Assembly: GCF_014651695.1 (NCBI RefSeq)
Contig: NZ_BMXJ01000004.1
Span: 62,001-126,000 of the forward strand
Reading direction: 5' to 3'
From: Nocardiopsis terrae
GTDB lineage: Bacteria > Actinomycetota > Actinomycetes > Streptosporangiales > Streptosporangiaceae
Length of the DNA stretch: 64,000 nt
Positions 61,662 through 64,000 of the stretch are shown here, piece after piece. The notes beneath the pieces were generated by a model that was given only the letters and a program-made list of their open reading frames with translations, searched no databases and was not told where the DNA came from. Both the position numbers and the translations under genes were made by a program. Within the stretch, counting starts at the first letter, position 1; each line of letters begins with the position of its first letter.

Positions 61662-62302
61662 GCGGATCACGCGAACGGGTCCTGGCCCGGGTGCGGGCGG
61701 CGCTGGCCGACGTACCCGACAACGAGCCGGTGGAGCGGCCCGCGGAGCACGGCCACGACGAGCACCACTTCACGGGGCGGACCCTGGACGTGCTGGTGGA
61801 CCGGCTGCTGGACTACAAGGCACTGGTGGAGCGGATGAGCGCCGCCGACCTGCCCGGTCGGATCGCCGCGGCACTGGAGCGGCGCGGCGCCGCCCGGGTG
61901 GCGGTGCCCTCGGGCGCGCCCGGGGAGTGGTTCGCCGACGCCACCGCGCGGCGGATCGCCGACTCCCCCGAGGCCCCGCTGTCGGTGGCCGAACTCGACG
62001 CCTGTGACGGGGTGGTGACGGGGTGCGCGGTCGCGATCGCCGAGACCGGCACCATCGTCCTGGACGCCGGGCCCGACCAGGGCCGACGGGCGGTCACGCT
62101 GGTCCCCGACTACCACCTGTGCGTGGTACGCGCCGACCAGGTGGTGGACGGGGTGCCCCGGGCCGTGCGGCTACTGGACCCCGTGCGCCCGCTCACCTGG
62201 ATCAGCGGGCCCTCGGCCACCAGCGACATCGAACTCAACCGGGTGGAGGGCGTACACGGCCCCCGAACCCTGGAGGTACTGATCGTGGAACCGGCCGTCT
62301 GA
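61658..62302 (+). CDS. lutC: Lactate utilisation protein C
   Basis: A 214-residue LUD-domain subunit, the third component of the LutABC lactate oxidase. The LUD core includes CAVAIAETGTIVLDAGPDQG, VPDYHLCVVRADQVV and GPSATSDIELNRVEGVHGP. The start is TTG 61658, overlapping the lutB stop and preceded by GAGGAGGAG. Confidence 0.9.
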   Translation: MSGSRERVLARVRAALADVPDNEPVERPAEHGHDEHHFTGRTLDVLVDRLLDYKALVERMSAADLPGRIAAALERRGAARVAVPSGAPGEWFADATARRIADSPEAPLSVAELDACDGVVTGCAVAIAETGTIVLDAGPDQGRRAVTLVPDYHLCVVRADQVVDGVPRAVRLLDPVRPLTWISGPSATSDIELNRVEGVHGPRTLEVLIVEPAV

Positions 62303-62368
62303 GGGGCCGGGGCCGCACGGAGGCGGATCCGGGGCGGGGCCGGGACCGCCGGAAGTGGTGAAGGCACA

Positions 62369-62401
62369 GGTGGGGCGGGCCCTGGTGGGGCCTGCCCCAC
62401 C
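62369..62401 (+). terminator. Putative terminator hairpin after lutABC
   Basis: GGTGGGGC (62369-62376) pairs with GCCCCACC (62394-62401); a second GGTGGGGC copy in the loop could pair alternatively. Confidence 0.45.
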
Positions 62402-62515
62402 GTCCGGGTCGGGGCTGCCCGCAGCGGGGCTGACGGTGTACACCCTCGCGTCGGCCGGGCCCGGATCCCTAGCGTTTCGGGGAAGGCAGGACGACCACGA
62501 CGGGAAGGCTCCCCG

Positions 62516-63715
62516 ATGCACCACCCCACCCACCGGAGACCACCCGCCCCCTCTCCCGGACGAGGGCGCGCCACGACCCTGGCCCTGGCCTGTGCGATGG
62601 CCCTGGGCACCGCTCTGGCCGGTGGCCCGGCCGCCGCCGGAACCGCCGGGAGCTCCCCTCCGGCGGCAGCGCTGCCCGAACCCACCGGCCCCTCCACCGT
62701 CGGCACCACCGACCTGCACCTGGTCGACACCGACCGCGAGGACCTCTGGTTCGGCGGTGACCGGGAGCTGATGGTGACCCTGTGGTACCCGGCCCGCGGC
62801 GAGGTCGGGCGCCCCTCCCCCTACATGACCGGGGCCGAGTCCGAGGCGGTCCTGGCCCAGACGGGATACGACCACCTGCCCGCCGACACCCTGACCCGGG
62901 TGGTCACCAACGCCCGCGCGAACGTCCCGCCCGCCCACGCCGACGGCGGTTTGCCGCTGGTGGTGTTCTCCCCCGGCGCGGGCGTGTCCCGGACCATGAT
63001 GTCCTCGCTCGGTGAGGAACTGGCCAGCCACGGCTTCGCGGTGGCCGGGGTCGACCACCGCCACGAGGCCGCCCCGGTGGAGTTCCCCGACGGACTCGTG
63101 ACGGAGTGCGGGGGCTGCGCGACCGGGCGGTGGGAGGACGGCGCCGTCAACCGGGCCGAGGACGTCGCCTTCCTCCTGGACGAGCTGGAACGGGGCGAAG
63201 CCTGGCGGTGGTCCCGCCTGGTCGACACCGGCCGTACCGGGATGGTCGGCCACTCCTGGGGCGGGGCCGCCACCGCCCAGACCCTGCTCACCGAGGACCG
63301 GGTGCGCGCCGGACTGAACCTGGACGGCCCCTACTACCCCGCGCAGCTCCAAGGCGAGATCGACAGACCGCTGGCACTGCTCGCCAACGACCAGGCACGG
63401 CCCTGGGAGGGCTGGGACGAGCGCTGGGCGGGCCTGACCGGCTGGCGCCAGTGGATCCGGATCACCGGCTCCGGCCACTCCACCGGCCTGGACCGGGGTG
63501 TGCTCATGGAACAGCTCGGGCTGCGGGACACACTGACGCCGCAGCAGTGGCGGGCGCAGTTCGGCGACCTTCCGGTCGAGCGCGGTGTGCACCTGGTCCG
63601 GACCTACGCCGCCGCCTACTTCGACCACCACCTGCGCGGCGGTGAGCAGCCGGTCCTGGAGGATCCGGCCGGCGTCCACCCCGAGCTGGTCGTGGTGGAC
63701 CCCGAGGCCGGTTGA
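62516..63715 (+). CDS. Secreted alpha/beta hydrolase (PAF acetylhydrolase-like)
   Basis: A 399-residue secreted hydrolase. A basic N-terminus and Ala-rich signal (LALACAMALGTALAGGPAAAG) precede a mature alpha/beta-hydrolase resembling the dienelactone/platelet-activating-factor acetylhydrolase group. The nucleophile elbow is GHSWGG with S247; LPLVVFSPGAG provides the oxyanion region, and the distal His is probably in GSGHSTGLDR. ATG 62516 follows GGGAAGG; TAGCGT at 62470 is a -10 candidate. It is not part of lutABC. Confidence 0.88.
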   Translation: MHHPTHRRPPAPSPGRGRATTLALACAMALGTALAGGPAAAGTAGSSPPAAALPEPTGPSTVGTTDLHLVDTDREDLWFGGDRELMVTLWYPARGEVGRPSPYMTGAESEAVLAQTGYDHLPADTLTRVVTNARANVPPAHADGGLPLVVFSPGAGVSRTMMSSLGEELASHGFAVAGVDHRHEAAPVEFPDGLVTECGGCATGRWEDGAVNRAEDVAFLLDELERGEAWRWSRLVDTGRTGMVGHSWGGAATAQTLLTEDRVRAGLNLDGPYYPAQLQGEIDRPLALLANDQARPWEGWDERWAGLTGWRQWIRITGSGHSTGLDRGVLMEQLGLRDTLTPQQWRAQFGDLPVERGVHLVRTYAAAYFDHHLRGGEQPVLEDPAGVHPELVVVDPEAG

Positions 63716-63743
63716 TTCTTCGGGCTCGGCCCCCGTACCGCGC

Positions 63744-64000
63744 TCAGGCCCGGGGACTCCCGGTTTCTGCGCGCCAGGTCTGCAGAAGCCGCTCCAGGGG
63801 GTCGGGGGTGTGCTCCTCCTGCGCGAACGGCGCCTGGTAACGCGCACCCGCCCCCCGGGGCGCGGCCCTACGGGGCTTGGTGCCCGCGGCCCGCAAGGGA
63901 CGCTCCCGTGCGGGCCGCTCCCCCCGCTCGTCCTCCTTGCCCAGGGGCGCCTGGTAACGGGCCCCCTGGGCGGTCGGCCTGCGCTTCCTGCGGCGCACCC
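63744..64000 (-). CDS. Hypothetical protein, partial at the window edge
   Basis: The frame runs from the window edge to TGA at 63744-63746, at least 84 residues. It is very basic and proline-rich, with a GARYQAP motif that occurs twice (each followed by a charged segment), and ends in LERLLQTWRAETGSPRA. A GTG at 63998 could be the start, but the gene may extend past the window. Family unknown. Confidence 0.5.
   Translation of the reverse strand, partial: VRRRKRRPTAQGARYQAPLGKEDERGERPARERPLRAAGTKPRRAAPRGAGARYQAPFAQEEHTPDPLERLLQTWRAETGSPRA

Noticed and set aside
1-64000. tRNA, rRNA, insertion sequences or prophage
   Set aside because: Reading the intergenic regions I saw no cloverleaf with a conserved T-loop, no transposase or integrase and no phage gene. 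A tRNAscan or IS search could confirm this.

Overview
The window is a very GC-rich chromosomal segment with GTG and TTG starts, leaderless promoters, IdeR/DtxR-type iron boxes and a PHO box. The gene set (menaquinone rather than ubiquinone synthesis, DUF3040, region-1.1 sigma factor, LutABC, FprA) points to an actinomycete. A Nocardiopsis-like member of the Streptosporangiales is my best guess; no 16S or tRNA gene is present to prove it. I see no insertion sequence, phage gene, CRISPR array or tRNA.

Layout. 1-9.1 kb: LysR regulator, GNAT, a zinc-knuckle-like coiled-coil protein, a FUSC membrane protein, a cyclase-family hydrolase, PlsC-type acyltransferase and the ferredoxin-NADP reductase FprA under an iron box. 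9.1-19.7 kb: a MecA_N-type class B penicillin-binding protein with a Trp/Pro-rich cytoplasmic tail, DUF3040 protein, the molybdate operon (Mop-domain regulator, modABC), a lipoprotein glycosidase-like protein, menF and a GNAT. 19.8-22.1 kb: a Tat-exported PhoX-like phosphatase with a PHO box. 22.1-38.2 kb: the iron island. 38.2-43.4 kb: menD, menC and menB on the minus strand and menE divergent. 44-50 kb: a sigma-70 factor with an ECF/SigR-type promoter, small regulators, and the start of a peptide ABC transporter locus that runs to 55.1 kb and is split by a secreted PI-PLC-like gene. 55.4-63.7 kb: pgi, a NaChBac-type one-domain cation channel, lutABC with its FadR-type regulator and operator, and a secreted alpha/beta hydrolase.

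The iron island is the most notable part. A divergent iron-box region drives, leftward, two FecCD permeases, a FecE-type ATPase and a Nudix gene, and rightward a siderophore-binding lipoprotein followed by a fold-type III PLP decarboxylase. A second, stronger iron box then precedes a tightly coupled seven-gene operon: GNAT, fold-type I PLP decarboxylase, N-hydroxylase, MFS exporter, two IucA/IucC-type NIS synthetases and a glutamine-synthetase-like ligase. Together these can supply a diamine, hydroxylate and acylate it, join it to a carboxylate backbone, export the product and re-import the ferric complex. Two NIS synthetases fit a citrate-type dihydroxamate (schizokinen/arthrobactin logic) better than a desferrioxamine. 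The extra type III decarboxylase and the GS-like ligase are not part of those known pathways.

Operons here are compact: start and stop codons overlap by 4 nt (ATGA, GTGA or TTGA) at many junctions, or by 8 nt at a few, so translational coupling is the rule.
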